Of a DNA stretch of 64,000 nucleotides, positions 1 to 8,353 are shown one piece after another. The stretch lies in NCBI GenBank assembly GCA_964624075.1, contig CAZUWH010000004.1, forward strand, positions 62,001 through 126,000. Reading direction: 5' to 3'. This DNA is from CAZUWH01 sp964624075. Its GTDB lineage: Bacteria; Pseudomonadota; Alphaproteobacteria; Rhodospirillales; Rhodospirillaceae. The position numbers were made by a program, and so were the translations under genes. Under the pieces are notes generated by a model. That model searched no databases. It was not told where the DNA came from and saw only the letters and a list, made by a program, of their open reading frames with translations. Within the stretch, counting starts at the first letter, position 1. Each line of letters opens with the position of its first letter.

Positions 1-212
1 GAGAAAGGTCATAAACAAAATCGATCCGCAGGATCGTTATGGAGACGCCTAGCATAGCGTGGCATGCCGTGCTCTCCAGTCAACGCGACGAAGAGAAGAC
101 GGGGGGGCCAGAAGGATGGCCGGCTGGCGTCTCTGCGGCAGCGGTACAAGGTTTTTTGTGCTTGTTGCAACACAAAATGTTGATGGTATAAAATCTGCGA
201 GACGGAATTATC
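1..212. other. 5' edge and upstream region of the ArsR gene
   Basis: I recognise no gene here. A short inverted repeat (GATCCgcaGGATC) lies near base 23. The last 50 bases are AT-rich and carry the putative promoter of the downstream regulator. Confidence 0.5.
165..192 (+). promoter_or_regulatory. Putative sigma70 promoter of the ArsR-family gene
   Basis: A -35-like TTGCAA (165-170) and a -10-like TATAAA (187-192) are separated by 16 bp, 20 bp before the ATG at 213. The stretch is more AT-rich than its surroundings. BigR/SqrR-type repressors usually bind their own promoter, so an operator may overlap this site, but I cannot define one. Confidence 0.4.
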
Positions 213-578
213 ATGGAAAGCGCCACTATGGAGTTGGAAAGGTTGCAGCAGAATGCTCGTCGTGCCAGCGCGCTGTTGAAAGCGATGAGCAATGAGCACC
301 GCCTGTTGATCCTGTGTCAGCTATTACACGAAGAGCGCTCCGTAGGAGAGCTGGAGCGATTGATCGGACTCAGCCAGTCGGCGCTGTCCCAGCACCTCGC
401 ACGGCTGCGCCGCGACAGTCTCGTTCAGACTCGCCGTTCAGCGCAGACCATTTATTACTCGTTGGCTGGCAATGAGGCCAGCGCCATTATCGAGACACTC
501 TATGATCTGTACTGTCATAAAAACGGCTGTACCCCCGCAACCACGACTGAACCATCGAAACAAGCCGATCTGAGTTGA
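213..578 (+). CDS. ArsR/SmtB-family regulator, SqrR/BigR/HlyU-like thiol sensor
   Basis: A 121-residue winged-helix DNA-binding protein. The recognition region SVGELERLIGLSQSALSQHL (about residues 43-62) and the wing segment RRSAQTIYYSL are typical of ArsR regulators. Two cysteines, C35 (in LILCQLL) and C101 (in LYCHKNGC), are 66 residues apart. The redox-active pairs of SqrR (C41/C107) and HlyU (C38/C104) have the same spacing, so I infer a sulfide/persulfide or redox sensor rather than a metal sensor; no metal-binding CXC motif is seen. C106 is an additional cysteine. A second ATG at 228 could also serve as start. The gene stands alone, with no sulfide-oxidation gene in view, so its target genes are unknown. 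Confidence 0.85.
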   Translation: MESATMELERLQQNARRASALLKAMSNEHRLLILCQLLHEERSVGELERLIGLSQSALSQHLARLRRDSLVQTRRSAQTIYYSLAGNEASAIIETLYDLYCHKNGCTPATTTEPSKQADLS

Positions 579-663
579 AAATAGACAGGGGGGAGGGAAG
601 CAGGTGCGAACATGAACGGGCCCCTGTCATCCCCGCAAATCAAGATTCGTACTCAAAAATCCG

Positions 664-1554
664 CTAAGGCTTGCAGAAAGCGCCACCCATCCACATGCCC
701 TGCGGCGTACCTGAGATGCGTGCTACCTGGTCGAGAACGATATCGATGATGTCAGGATCAGTGCCGATGCCGCGGCAATACCAGAGGCGTCGGCCGTGGA
801 GCAGAGCGGGCCCGATCGCCGGAACGCGGTTGATGACCGCAAGATCCGTCGTTGACAGTCCGAACAATGGGGGCAGGTCTTCGCTGCCATGCAGGCCTTC
901 GGCAATCAGAAGCGGCATCACAAGAATTTGGCGTTCGGGCACGAATGATGGCCAAGCCACCACCCTCGGTTCCTGTTCCAGATAGGCAGTGCGAATGCTC
1001 TTGAATCCGCCCTGACGCTCCAGGTCCGCAGCCAGGGCTTCGGCTGTTTCTGACGAGCCGCCTGGCCGGCGCGAGCCGTGTCCCACCAGTAGCAGGCAAA
1101 GATCTGTCTTGTCCAGATTGTGGTATCTGGCCACGGCCTCCACTCGGCGGCGCACCAGCAGGGCCAGTCGCGGATGGGCACCGATCGGCGGTGTATAATA
1201 GATGCGCCGCATGTCTCCTTGCACGCCAGCCACTTCGGTCAGCGGGCCGGACAAACCCATCTCGCGCGGAATGACTTCATGGGTGAAATATCCGACTCCT
1301 GCAAAGTTTGGTACCACGAACACCTCGGCAGCCTTCACGCCTGCCAGAACTTCCCGCAGGGGTGGATCTTCCTTCCAGAAGCAGGCTGTGACTTCGGCGA
1401 ACAGACCGCGCCGGCGCAGCGCCTCGGCCAGACGACGTGTTGGTGCACTGGAGTTGAGATTGCGTGTTGATCCATGCCCGACCAGTACCAAAGCGGTATC
1501 ACGCAGCCTGTCACGGCTCCGCGCCTGGCCCGCTCCCCCCCGCTGTTGCTGCAT
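664..1554 (-). CDS. cbiX: CbiX-type chelatase (sirohydrochlorin cobalto-/ferrochelatase family)
   Basis: Two tandem CbiX domains, each opening with a VGHGS motif (LVLVGHGSTR and LLLVGHGSRR), plus the metal-site motifs VVPNFAGVGYFTHEVIPREM and MPLLIAEGLHGSEDLP. These enzymes insert cobalt or iron into sirohydrochlorin for cobalamin or siroheme synthesis. I chose the ATG at 1554 because GAGGAG lies 7 nt upstream. The frame stays open to an ATG at 1644, but that extension is basic, low-complexity and lacks a ribosome site. A good promoter lies about 250 bp upstream. The link to B12 fits the B12-dependent ribonucleotide reductase at 39.7-43.4 kb, although siroheme synthesis cannot be excluded. 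Confidence 0.82.
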   Translation of the reverse strand: MQQQRGGAGQARSRDRLRDTALVLVGHGSTRNLNSSAPTRRLAEALRRRGLFAEVTACFWKEDPPLREVLAGVKAAEVFVVPNFAGVGYFTHEVIPREMGLSGPLTEVAGVQGDMRRIYYTPPIGAHPRLALLVRRRVEAVARYHNLDKTDLCLLLVGHGSRRPGGSSETAEALAADLERQGGFKSIRTAYLEQEPRVVAWPSFVPERQILVMPLLIAEGLHGSEDLPPLFGLSTTDLAVINRVPAIGPALLHGRRLWYCRGIGTDPDIIDIVLDQVARISGTPQGMWMGGAFCKP

Positions 1555-1639
1555 TCCTTTGCTCCTCTTGCGCCTGTCGTTTGCGGTCTGCCGTGTCGTC
1601 ACGGGATCACTGGATTGAGTGGGATTGCCCAACGACCGA

Positions 1640-1755
1640 TGCAAGGGGGGGGGCTTACCGTTCCGGGCGGATGGCCTTATGGCCCCCCTCTCGACCTCTC
1701 CCGACAGACCCCGTCCTGAAAGAGCCTCCCCTGGGCGAACCCGGAGGGAAGTTTA
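1640..1755. repeat. GC-rich intergenic repeat copy (weak member of the palindromic family)
   Basis: The stretch resembles repeat tails near 39540 and 63910: ccccc(c)t, then CGACC/GATCC, then TCTCCCGA, GACCCCGTC, TGAAA and AGA-CCTCC. It lies in the cbiX leader. It is a partial, degenerate copy; see the full copy at 43981-44136. Confidence 0.45.
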
Positions 1756-1799
1756 TAGGAATCAGCCAGCAAGAGATGATGACTGGCTGATAAGGGGGG

Positions 1800-1828
1800 A
1801 ATATATTTACTATTAGTAAACCTATCAA
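1800..1828 (-). promoter_or_regulatory. Putative cbiX promoter with a palindromic operator in the spacer
   Basis: On the minus strand TTGATA (1828-1823) and TATATT (1805-1800) are separated by exactly 17 bp, in an AT-rich island. The spacer holds a perfect inverted repeat, TTTACTA-T-TAGTAAA (1806-1820), where a dimeric repressor would block polymerase. Just downstream is a 9-bp hairpin (ATCAGCCAG/CTGGCTGAT, about 1761-1791). The regulator is unknown; a metal or B12-linked repressor is conceivable. Confidence 0.55.
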
Positions 1829-1943
1829 TATAAATTTTAACTATAAGTGAATTTACGGGGTAGTGGCAGATTCCCCCCTCGACAGCCGGGGCAGGGAAGA
1901 GAAGGTGTTTGCATGCGCTAGCAAAAAGTACTACCATCGCGCT

Positions 1944-2194
1944 ACGAGCAGTAAGCATCGCCAGACTCTGGAAACTATCTTCGCTGAACCGATGCCGGGC
2001 AACAATAGCGGCGGATCGAAGCACTGCTGCTGGTAACCGGTGCCGAGATAGTGGAAGGCAGCGGGTCGCGCGTAGCGTTCTTGCTGGCTGGCCGTCGAGC
2101 CGACTTTCACCGCCCGCATCCAGGCAAGGAAGCCTTGTGCTATCGAGTGCAGGCAGTCCGCGAGTTTTTGGCAAAGGCAGGGATCAAGCCATAA
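1944..2194 (+). pseudogene. hicA: hicA toxin remnant (lost start codon plus frameshift)
   Basis: HicA mRNA interferases are about 80 residues long and sit directly upstream of hicB. The N-terminus SSKHRQTLETIFAEP follows an ACG (1944-1946) where ATG is expected. After about base 2005 the sequence continues in another frame as RRIEALLLVTGAEIVEGSGS, then RVAF and FHRPHPGKEA, including the catalytic FHRPHP region. It ends VREFLAKAGIKP at the TAA 2192-2194, 5 bp before hicB. A start-codon mutation and a frameshift of 1-2 nt with an adjacent TAG make it doubly dead. The pairing with hicB makes the identification firm. Confidence 0.75.
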
Positions 2195-2199
2195 GCGCA

Positions 2200-2525
2200 A
2201 TGACGTACAAGGAATATGCTGCTCGCGTCACCTATGACCCGACAGACCGCATCTTCGCTGGGCGCTTGGCAGGTATCAACGATATCGTGACCTTTCACGG
2301 CGCAACAGTTGACGAATTGGAGACTGCCTTTCGTGATGCTGTGGACCACACTATCTGGAAACATCTGAGCGAATTGGCTGGAAACCCCAGAAGCCATACT
2401 CCAGCAATCTTATGCTGCGCATCTCTCAAGATGCACATGCTAAGGTGGCGGTAACTGCCGAGCTTGCCGGTAAGAGCACCAATCAGTGGGCGGCGAAAGC
2501 GCTAGACCAAGCGGCAGGGCGGTAA
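2200..2525 (+). pseudogene. hicB: hicB antitoxin, frameshifted
   Basis: HicB has an N-terminal partial RNase-H-like fold and a C-terminal ribbon-helix-helix that binds the operon promoter. The N-part reads MTYKEYAARVTYDPTDRIFA, then GRLAGINDIVTFHGATVDEL. Near base 2345 the frame shifts by one base. The C-part continues as YLETSERIGWKPQKPYSSNL, then MLRISQDAHAK and ELAGKSTNQWAAKALDQAAG, ending at TAA 2523-2525. Without the shift this would be a normal protein of about 108 residues. The present frame instead ends at 2454 with an unrelated tail. The matching toxin upstream is also dead, so loss of the antitoxin is tolerated. Confidence 0.78.
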
Positions 2526-2587
2526 GCGTTAGGAAGTGATTCCAGCGCTGCCCGCATCCCCCTTGTACCGCTAGTCAAGCGGGAAAA

Positions 2588-2863
2588 TCACGATGCGCGT
2601 TTGAGCACTTTGCCAACGATTTCGTAGGGCAGGCTGGTTGTTTTAGACGCATAGATCAAGTCTATAGTTATGCCGTAGCGAGTGGAAAGCTCGTCTATCG
2701 CGAGTGGGTTCGGCATTTTTCCGCCCATCTCCCGTTGATTCCATCAGCTTTGTGAGACATCGAGTACCCGATAGATATCAACCTGACTTAGGCCAAGCGC
2801 CTCGCACGCTGCAGTCAGGCGGTGACCAATCTCAACTCTCTTTGGGTCTTTGTTCGTTGGCAT
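2588..2863 (-). pseudogene. XRE-family HTH regulator with one in-frame stop
   Basis: The minus frame from ATG 2863 encodes MPTNKDPKRVEIGHRLTAAC, then EALGLSQVDIYRVLDVSQS. An in-frame TGA follows at 2746-2744, and the same frame then continues WNQREMGGKMPNPLAIDEL and YGITIDLIYASKTTSLPYEI to the stop at 2588. This is the HTH_3 fold of Cro/CI-type repressors, about 90 residues in total. The stop stands where related proteins usually have Arg, so a CGA-to-TGA change is the simple explanation. Only one lesion is visible, so inactivation seems recent, or the base should be checked. Confidence 0.65.
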
Positions 2864-2978
2864 GCGTCATTCCCCTTTTCGCATGACGTAAAGTCCATAA
2901 ACTAGAAAGGAGTTGACAGGAATTGTTTTACGCACCATTCCATCGTGCGTGCCATGCGATCTGGGATCAACAGCAGCC

Positions 2979-5627
2979 ATGATCACCACAAATGATATCC
3001 GCACCGCGTTCCTAAGCTATTTCAAGAAACATGGGCACGACGTGGTGGCATCCAGCCCGCTGGTTCCGCGGAACGATCCGACGTTGCTGTTCACCAACGC
3101 TGGAATGGTACAATTCAAGAACATTTTTACCGGTCAGGAGAGCTGTTCGCATCAACGGGCTGCAACCGCGCAGAAGTGCGTCCGGGCCGGCGGCAAGCAC
3201 AATGATCTTGACAATGTCGGCTATACGGCCCGGCATCATACCTTTTTCGAGATGCTAGGCAATTTTTCGTTCGGCGACTATTTCAAGGAGACAGCCATCG
3301 AGCTGGCCTGGGGCCTGATAATCCGGGAGTTCGGCCTGGCTCCGGAGCGGCTGCTGGTGACCGTTCATGCCACGGACGAAGATGCCGCACGGTTGTGGCG
3401 CCAGATCGCGGGTCTGCCGGAAACCAGGATCCTCCGCATTCCGACTGCCGACAACTTCTGGCAGATGGGGGATACGGGACCGTGCGGGCCGTGTTCCGAG
3501 ATCTTTTACGACCATGGTCCTGATCTGCCCGGAGGGCCGCCCGGTAGTGCAGAAACCGATGGCGACCGTTTCGTCGAGATCTGGAATCTCGTCTTCATGC
3601 AGTTCGCGCAACAGGCCGACGGCCAACGAGTCCCGCTGCCCAGGCCTTCCATCGACACCGGCATGGGGCTTGAGCGCATGACCGCTGTGCTGCAAGGCCG
3701 GCACGACAACTATGCCACCGATCTGTTGCGGGGGCTGATCGAGGCGATAGCTCATGCCGCCCGGACTGATCCGGATGGACCACACCGCATCGCGCACCGG
3801 ATCATCGCCGATCACCTGCGCAGCAGCAGCTTTCTGATTGCCGATGGCGTGCTGCCCGCCAACGAAGGGCGCGGATATGTCCTGCGCCGCATCATGCGCC
3901 GTGCCATGCGCCATGCTCACATGATGGGCGTGCGTGCCCCGCTTTTGTGGCGGCTGGTTCCAGCCCTGGTCGAGCGGATGGGGGCGGTCTATCCTGAACT
4001 GGCACGGGCCGAGGCTCTGATCACCGAAACCTTGCGGCTTGAGGAAGAACGCTTCCGGCAGACCCTGGAACGGGGCCTGAAGCTCCTGGACGAACAAACT
4101 GCCGGCATAGCAGCAGGCGATGTTCTGCCCGGGGAGGTAGCCTTCCGACTGTATGACACGTATGGCTTTCCGCTTGATCTGACGGAGGATGTCCTGCGTG
4201 GTCGCCGCATCACCGTAGACGGCGAAGGGTTCGACGCTGCCATGGCCCGTCAGCGGGCCGAGGCGCGCAGAGCGTGGGTGGGGTCGGGTGAAGCGGCAAC
4301 CGAATCTGTATGGTTCGAACTGAAGGACAAACTGGGAGCCACCGAATTCCTGGGCTATGACAACGAAGAAGCCGAGGGTCTCCTGACCGCCCTGGTGGTG
4401 GCGGGTCGGCCGTTCGAGCGGGCAGAAGCCGGAACGTCGGTTGTGCTGCTGGCCAGTCAAACGCCGTTCTATGGTGAGTCTGGTGGCCAGATGGGCGATA
4501 CCGGGACCATTACCGTGTTTGGCAAGGGACGAGTGGTGGTCAGCGATACGCTGAAGAAGCTGGGGGCTCTCCACCTGCATGTCGGGCAGGTCATGGAAGG
4601 AACGATCGCGGTCGGCGATGTGGCCTATTTCAGCGTCGACGGGGCGCGCCGCGCCGCGCTGCGGGCACACCATTCGGCAACGCACCTTCTGCATGCCGCC
4701 TTGCGCCATGTCCTGGGTCAGCATGTCACCCAGAAAGGGTCACTGGTCGCCCCGGATCGTCTCCGCTTCGACATCAGTCATCCCAGGGCTGTCAGCGCCG
4801 AAGAGCTGCGTGCGGTGGAAAAGCTGGTCAACCGGCACATTCATGCCAATGGAGACGTCGTGACGCGCTTGATGGGCCCGGAAACGGCTGTTCAGGCCGG
4901 TGCCATGGCCCTGTTTGGCGAGAAGTACAGGGATGAAGTCCGGGTCGTCGTCATGGGGGAGCGGGAAACGTTCTCGATAGAGCTGTGCGGTGGAACCCAC
5001 GTCCGGCGCACGGGCGATATCGGCTTGTTCCAGATCGTTGCCGAGCGCGCGGTGGCGACAGGGATGCGGCGGATCGAGGCGGTGATCGGGGCCACTGCCG
5101 AGGCCCGTATCGCCGAACAGTCCGCCTGGTTGGCCCAGACGGCCGAGATCCTGAAGACCACACCCGCCGAGGTGCCGGCGCGGGTCGCGGCACTGGTCGA
5201 AGAACGGCGCCGTCTGGAACGGGACAGCGTTGAGATGCGCCGCAGGCTGGCCTTGGGTGACGGCAGAGAGCGTGCGGGGAACGTCAAGACGGTGGAAGGA
5301 ATCGCCTTCGCAGCCCGGCATCTGGAAGGGGTCCCGGCGAAGGATCTGAAAGGCTTGGCCGATACCTTCAAACAGCACCTCGGATCCGGCGTTGTGGCCC
5401 TGGTGAGTGACAGCGATGGCAAGGTCTCGGTGGTCGTGGGAGTCACCGAAGATCTGGTTCCGCGCCTTAGTGCCATCGATCTCGTCCGCGCTGGCGCTGC
5501 GGCGGTGGGCGGCAAGGGCGGAGGGGGACGCCCCGACCTGGCCCAGGCCGGTGGTCCGGACACGTGGGCAGCCTCTGCAGTGCTGCAAGCCATCGAGCAT
5601 CTGCTGGAAGAACGGATGCGGGCATGA
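2979..5627 (+). CDS. alaS: Alanine--tRNA ligase
   Basis: Class II aminoacyl-tRNA synthetase that charges tRNA-Ala and edits mischarged Ser/Gly. About 882 residues, the normal length. The catalytic domain has NDPTLLFTNAGMVQFKNIF. The editing domain carries the zinc ligands HHSATHLLH and CGGTH. The C-terminal domain ends with the glycine-rich GGKGGGGRPDLAQAGG. The frame is open from 2913, but homologues start at MITTNDIRTAFLSYF, so I use the ATG at 2979; the ribosome site is weak. A consensus-like TTGACA occurs at 2913, without an obvious -10. Intact and highly conserved. Confidence 0.97.
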   Translation: MITTNDIRTAFLSYFKKHGHDVVASSPLVPRNDPTLLFTNAGMVQFKNIFTGQESCSHQRAATAQKCVRAGGKHNDLDNVGYTARHHTFFEMLGNFSFGDYFKETAIELAWGLIIREFGLAPERLLVTVHATDEDAARLWRQIAGLPETRILRIPTADNFWQMGDTGPCGPCSEIFYDHGPDLPGGPPGSAETDGDRFVEIWNLVFMQFAQQADGQRVPLPRPSIDTGMGLERMTAVLQGRHDNYATDLLRGLIEAIAHAARTDPDGPHRIAHRIIADHLRSSSFLIADGVLPANEGRGYVLRRIMRRAMRHAHMMGVRAPLLWRLVPALVERMGAVYPELARAEALITETLRLEEERFRQTLERGLKLLDEQTAGIAAGDVLPGEVAFRLYDTYGFPLDLTEDVLRGRRITVDGEGFDAAMARQRAEARRAWVGSGEAATESVWFELKDKLGATEFLGYDNEEAEGLLTALVVAGRPFERAEAGTSVVLLASQTPFYGESGGQMGDTGTITVFGKGRVVVSDTLKKLGALHLHVGQVMEGTIAVGDVAYFSVDGARRAALRAHHSATHLLHAALRHVLGQHVTQKGSLVAPDRLRFDISHPRAVSAEELRAVEKLVNRHIHANGDVVTRLMGPETAVQAGAMALFGEKYRDEVRVVVMGERETFSIELCGGTHVRRTGDIGLFQIVAERAVATGMRRIEAVIGATAEARIAEQSAWLAQTAEILKTTPAEVPARVAALVEERRRLERDSVEMRRRLALGDGRERAGNVKTVEGIAFAARHLEGVPAKDLKGLADTFKQHLGSGVVALVSDSDGKVSVVVGVTEDLVPRLSAIDLVRAGAAAVGGKGGGGRPDLAQAGGPDTWAASAVLQAIEHLLEERMRA

Positions 5628-5996
5628 GCGGGGGGGGGGGGGGGATTCAGGGCGATCTCATTTCAGGTTGCAGCGGCGGTTCAGCATAGACATAGCCTCC
5701 GGCCGCGTGAAAAGCGGCTGGGAACCGCTTCCATCTGACCGGAAGCGCCTTTTCTTCAAGAGATCGAGGGGAGGGCATGAAGCCTTCCGCCTGGATGCTA
5801 CAGCCCTTCTCCGTGGATCAGTGGAGGGAATTAATCTTGTTTCTAGGGGTATTAGCCTTCATCCGGTTGCCCTTTTATCAAGATGACGCCATTCATCTAT
5901 CTACTTTTCTTTGAACCATGTCATTGCATTGCATCGTGAAGCACGTTTTGATAGGAAAAGTTGTCGTACTTAAAACCTCATAGAGAGAGGTCGCCC
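5628..5996. other. Intergenic region with a 15-G tract
   Basis: No gene recognised. Immediately after the alaS stop there is a run of 15 G (5630-5644). A hairpin AAGCGG/CCGCTT lies around 5713-5735. Bases 5780-5830 resemble degenerate pieces of the GC-rich repeat family. The last 100 bases are AT-richer and are probably the left end of the IS110-type element. Confidence 0.5.
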
Positions 5997-7026
5997 ATGA
6001 GCGAGGTTAGCACGATCGGATTGGATCTGGCGAAGGGGGTTTCCCAGGTCCATTACCTCGACGAGGCGGGTGATATGGCTATCCCCCGGCAGTTGCGACG
6101 TGGCCAGGTTTTCGGATTCTTTACCAAGCTGGCGCCGTGCCTGGTGGAGATGGAAGCCTGCGCGTCCTCCCATTACTGGGCGCGCGAACTGACGGCGCTC
6201 GGCCACCAAGTGCGGCGGCTACCACCGGCCTATGTGAAGCCCTAGTCAAGCGTGGGCGCAAAAAAAACAACGTCACCGACGCGGCGGCGATTTGCGGGGT
6301 CATAGCGAGCAAGGGCGTGAGCTTCGTACCGGTGAAGATGCTCTCGACCAGCAGGTGGGGCGCTGATGCTTTACCGTGCCCGCCGCCTGCTGGTCATCCA
6401 GCGCACCATGCTCGCCAACGCGGGCGTCCTCCCATCTCGCCGAATTCGGCATCATTGACGCGCAGGGCGAGGCCGGGCTCGGCAGGCTGATCGCTATGGC
6501 CGGTTGCTGCCGACCGGGGCCCGTCGCTCCCGGCCGCCGCCCACGAGGCGATGGCGATGCTAGCGGCGCAACTGCGGGACGCCGATGTCAAGATCGAGGC
6601 GCTGCACCGGGAAATTCTCGCTTAGTATCGCGCCGGCGCGGCGAGCTGGCGCCCTTGTCACCATTCCCGGCAGCGACCCAGTGGCCGCCCACGCCACCGT
6701 CGGCGAGGTCGGCTGCTTCCGCTCCAGGCACGATTTCGCAGCCTGGCTGGGATTGGTGCCATCGCCACACGCGAGCGGAGGCAAGACAGTGCTGGGGACC
6801 CATCACCAAGATGGGCGACCGCTATGTGCGCTCGCTGCTGGTGCGCGGCGCCACCGCCATGCTGCGGCGAATGAACACCGGCTATGGGCCATGGCTTGCC
6901 GGATTGCTTGCCCGCAAGCCGGCGCGCCAGGCATCCGGCGCCTTGGCCAACAAGATGGCGCGCATTGCCTGGGCCACCCTCGCCCATGGCGGCGTCTACC
7001 GAAAGCTGGCGGCAGCCGCCGTATGA
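5997..7026 (+). mobile_element. IS110-family transposase, degenerate
   Basis: IS110 elements encode one DEDD transposase (RuvC-like N-domain, Tnp_IS116/IS110 C-domain). The N-part shows GLDLAK with the first acidic residue and VEMEACASSHYWARELTALG. It then stops at 6245 (YVKP). A second frame has KKNNVTDAAAICGVIASKG. Others carry LAEFGI, TIPGSDPVAAHATVGEVG, FAAWLGLVPSPHASGGK and, in another frame, KMGDRYVRSLLVRGATAML. At least four frame changes make it non-functional. The ATG at 5997 follows AGAGAGGTCGCCC. Exact element ends were not found; the right end may reach about 7285, near a perfect hairpin CCCCTTGC/GCAAGGGG (7253-7271). Confidence 0.85.
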
Positions 7027-7746
7027 CGCCAACAACCACGACAGGGCACACGATTGTGAGGGCGATGACAACGTGATAGCGACCAGATGATCCAACCTCC
7101 GCATAAACCTTAAGTCGTCACGGTCGGTCGAGGCCAGGGGCATGATTGGGATGCGGAGCCGTGGATCACATCATGGCCAGCGGTCAGATGAACCGCGCAA
7201 ACAGGCCAGACACATGACTGCACTCACCCTAGTCGCACAGAACGCTGAAATTCCCCTTGCAACGCAAGGGGCCGTCCACATATGACGTTTCCCGGGGGGT
7301 CCTGCTTGAGCACAGCGCGTGTCAATCCGGATTCGTCTAGCCGGGACACTGTCACCAGCCTTTCGAGGCGCGGGGTTGGCCTCGATGTTGTCCATTCCAA
7401 TCTCAAGATGACTAGCCGGGAACCGTACCATGATCAGCTGGGGAGACCCGCCACAGGACGACCGGGCGAGAGTCTTCCCTGTCTCCGATCCTCCCGTCCA
7501 GAGGGCTACCGTATACACAGATCTTTTGTGTGCCTCCCTTCCGTGAAGACCATGCGCCTTCCGGACAGCGTATAATACCAAGGCTAACAGGTTTTGACGT
7601 ATTGGCCTTGATGGCCCGCGACCGCGGGCCCGGCGCGTATGCGCCGAAAGCCAAGCGTGGAGTGCGCCCGGCGCCTGAGGGCGGGCGGGTCAAGATTTCT
7701 TGGCCCGCGTATAATCTGTACCGTTGTCACCCTGGAGACTCTGTCC
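7027..7746. other. Intergenic region after the IS110 element
   Basis: No convincing gene. Bases 7027-7285 are probably the 3' part of the element, with hairpin CCCCTTGC/GCAAGGGG at 7253-7271. A TATAAT stands at 7571-7576 and another at 7710-7715, neither with a good -35. The second is 37 bp upstream of the yqaA start and could be its -10. Two GC hairpins lie at 7613-7646. Confidence 0.5.
7613..7646. repeat. Twin GC hairpins
   Basis: Two back-to-back perfect inverted repeats: GGCCCGCG-ac-CGCGGGCC (7613-7630) and CGGCGC-gtat-GCGCCG (7631-7646). A comparable cluster of GC hairpins follows rne at about 45130-45232. Probably an interspersed palindromic repeat; function unknown. Confidence 0.5.
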
Positions 7747-8325
7747 GTGCTGCAAAAGCTCTATGAATGGACCATGACTCTGGCTGGCCATCGGCATGCT
7801 GTCATGTGGCTTGCCGTCGTTTCCTTCATCGAAAGCTCTCTGTTCCCGATTCCGCCGGATGTCATGCTGGTTCCCATGGTCCTGGCGGGACGGTCACGGG
7901 CATGGATGTATGCAATGGTGTGCACCGTGGCCTCGGTCATAGGGGGGGTGGCAGGTTACAGCATTGGCTATTTTCTGTTTGAGACACTGGGCAAGGGAAT
8001 CATTTCCTTCTACCAGCTTCAGGAGGATTTTGCCCACGTCCGTCATGCGTTCAGCCAGCATGGCACGGCGATCGTCTTTGTTGCCGCCTTCACCCCCATT
8101 CCCTACAAGCTGATTACCATCGGGGCCGGGGTGATCCAGCTCGATCTGTTCGTGTTCGGCGTTGCCTCCCTGACAGGGCGCGGCTTGCGCTTCTTCCTGG
8201 TGACAGGGCTCCTGTGGCATTTCGGAGCACCGATTCGCGCTTTCATCGAGCGACAGCTGGGCTTGGTGACGTTGGGAATCGGGATCGTGGTGGTGGGTGG
8301 ATTCCTGCTTCTGAAAATTTTCTGA
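7747..8325 (+). CDS. YqaA-family inner-membrane protein (DedA-like, VTT domain)
   Basis: About 192 residues with several hydrophobic segments. It shows family features ESSLFPIPPDVMLVPMVLA and FVAAFTPIPYKLITIGAGV, which form re-entrant loops in VTT/DedA-like transporters. YqaA proteins are small DedA relatives of uncertain substrate; DedA relatives flip polyprenyl phosphates or phospholipids. I chose GTG at 7747 (VLQKLYEWTMTLAGHRHA) because homologues begin with this LYEWT-like segment and GGAG stands about 10 nt upstream. The frame is open from 7639 but that part is unlike the family. First gene of a likely yqaA-dsbB-coq7 operon. Confidence 0.78.
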   Translation: MLQKLYEWTMTLAGHRHAVMWLAVVSFIESSLFPIPPDVMLVPMVLAGRSRAWMYAMVCTVASVIGGVAGYSIGYFLFETLGKGIISFYQLQEDFAHVRHAFSQHGTAIVFVAAFTPIPYKLITIGAGVIQLDLFVFGVASLTGRGLRFFLVTGLLWHFGAPIRAFIERQLGLVTLGIGIVVVGGFLLLKIF

Positions 8326-8353
8326 TACGGTAAGAAAGGCAAGGAGCATGCAT

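Noticed and set aside
7282..7640. Small genes between the IS110 element and yqaA
   Set aside because: Several short open frames on both strands lack ribosome sites, conserved motifs or sensible composition.
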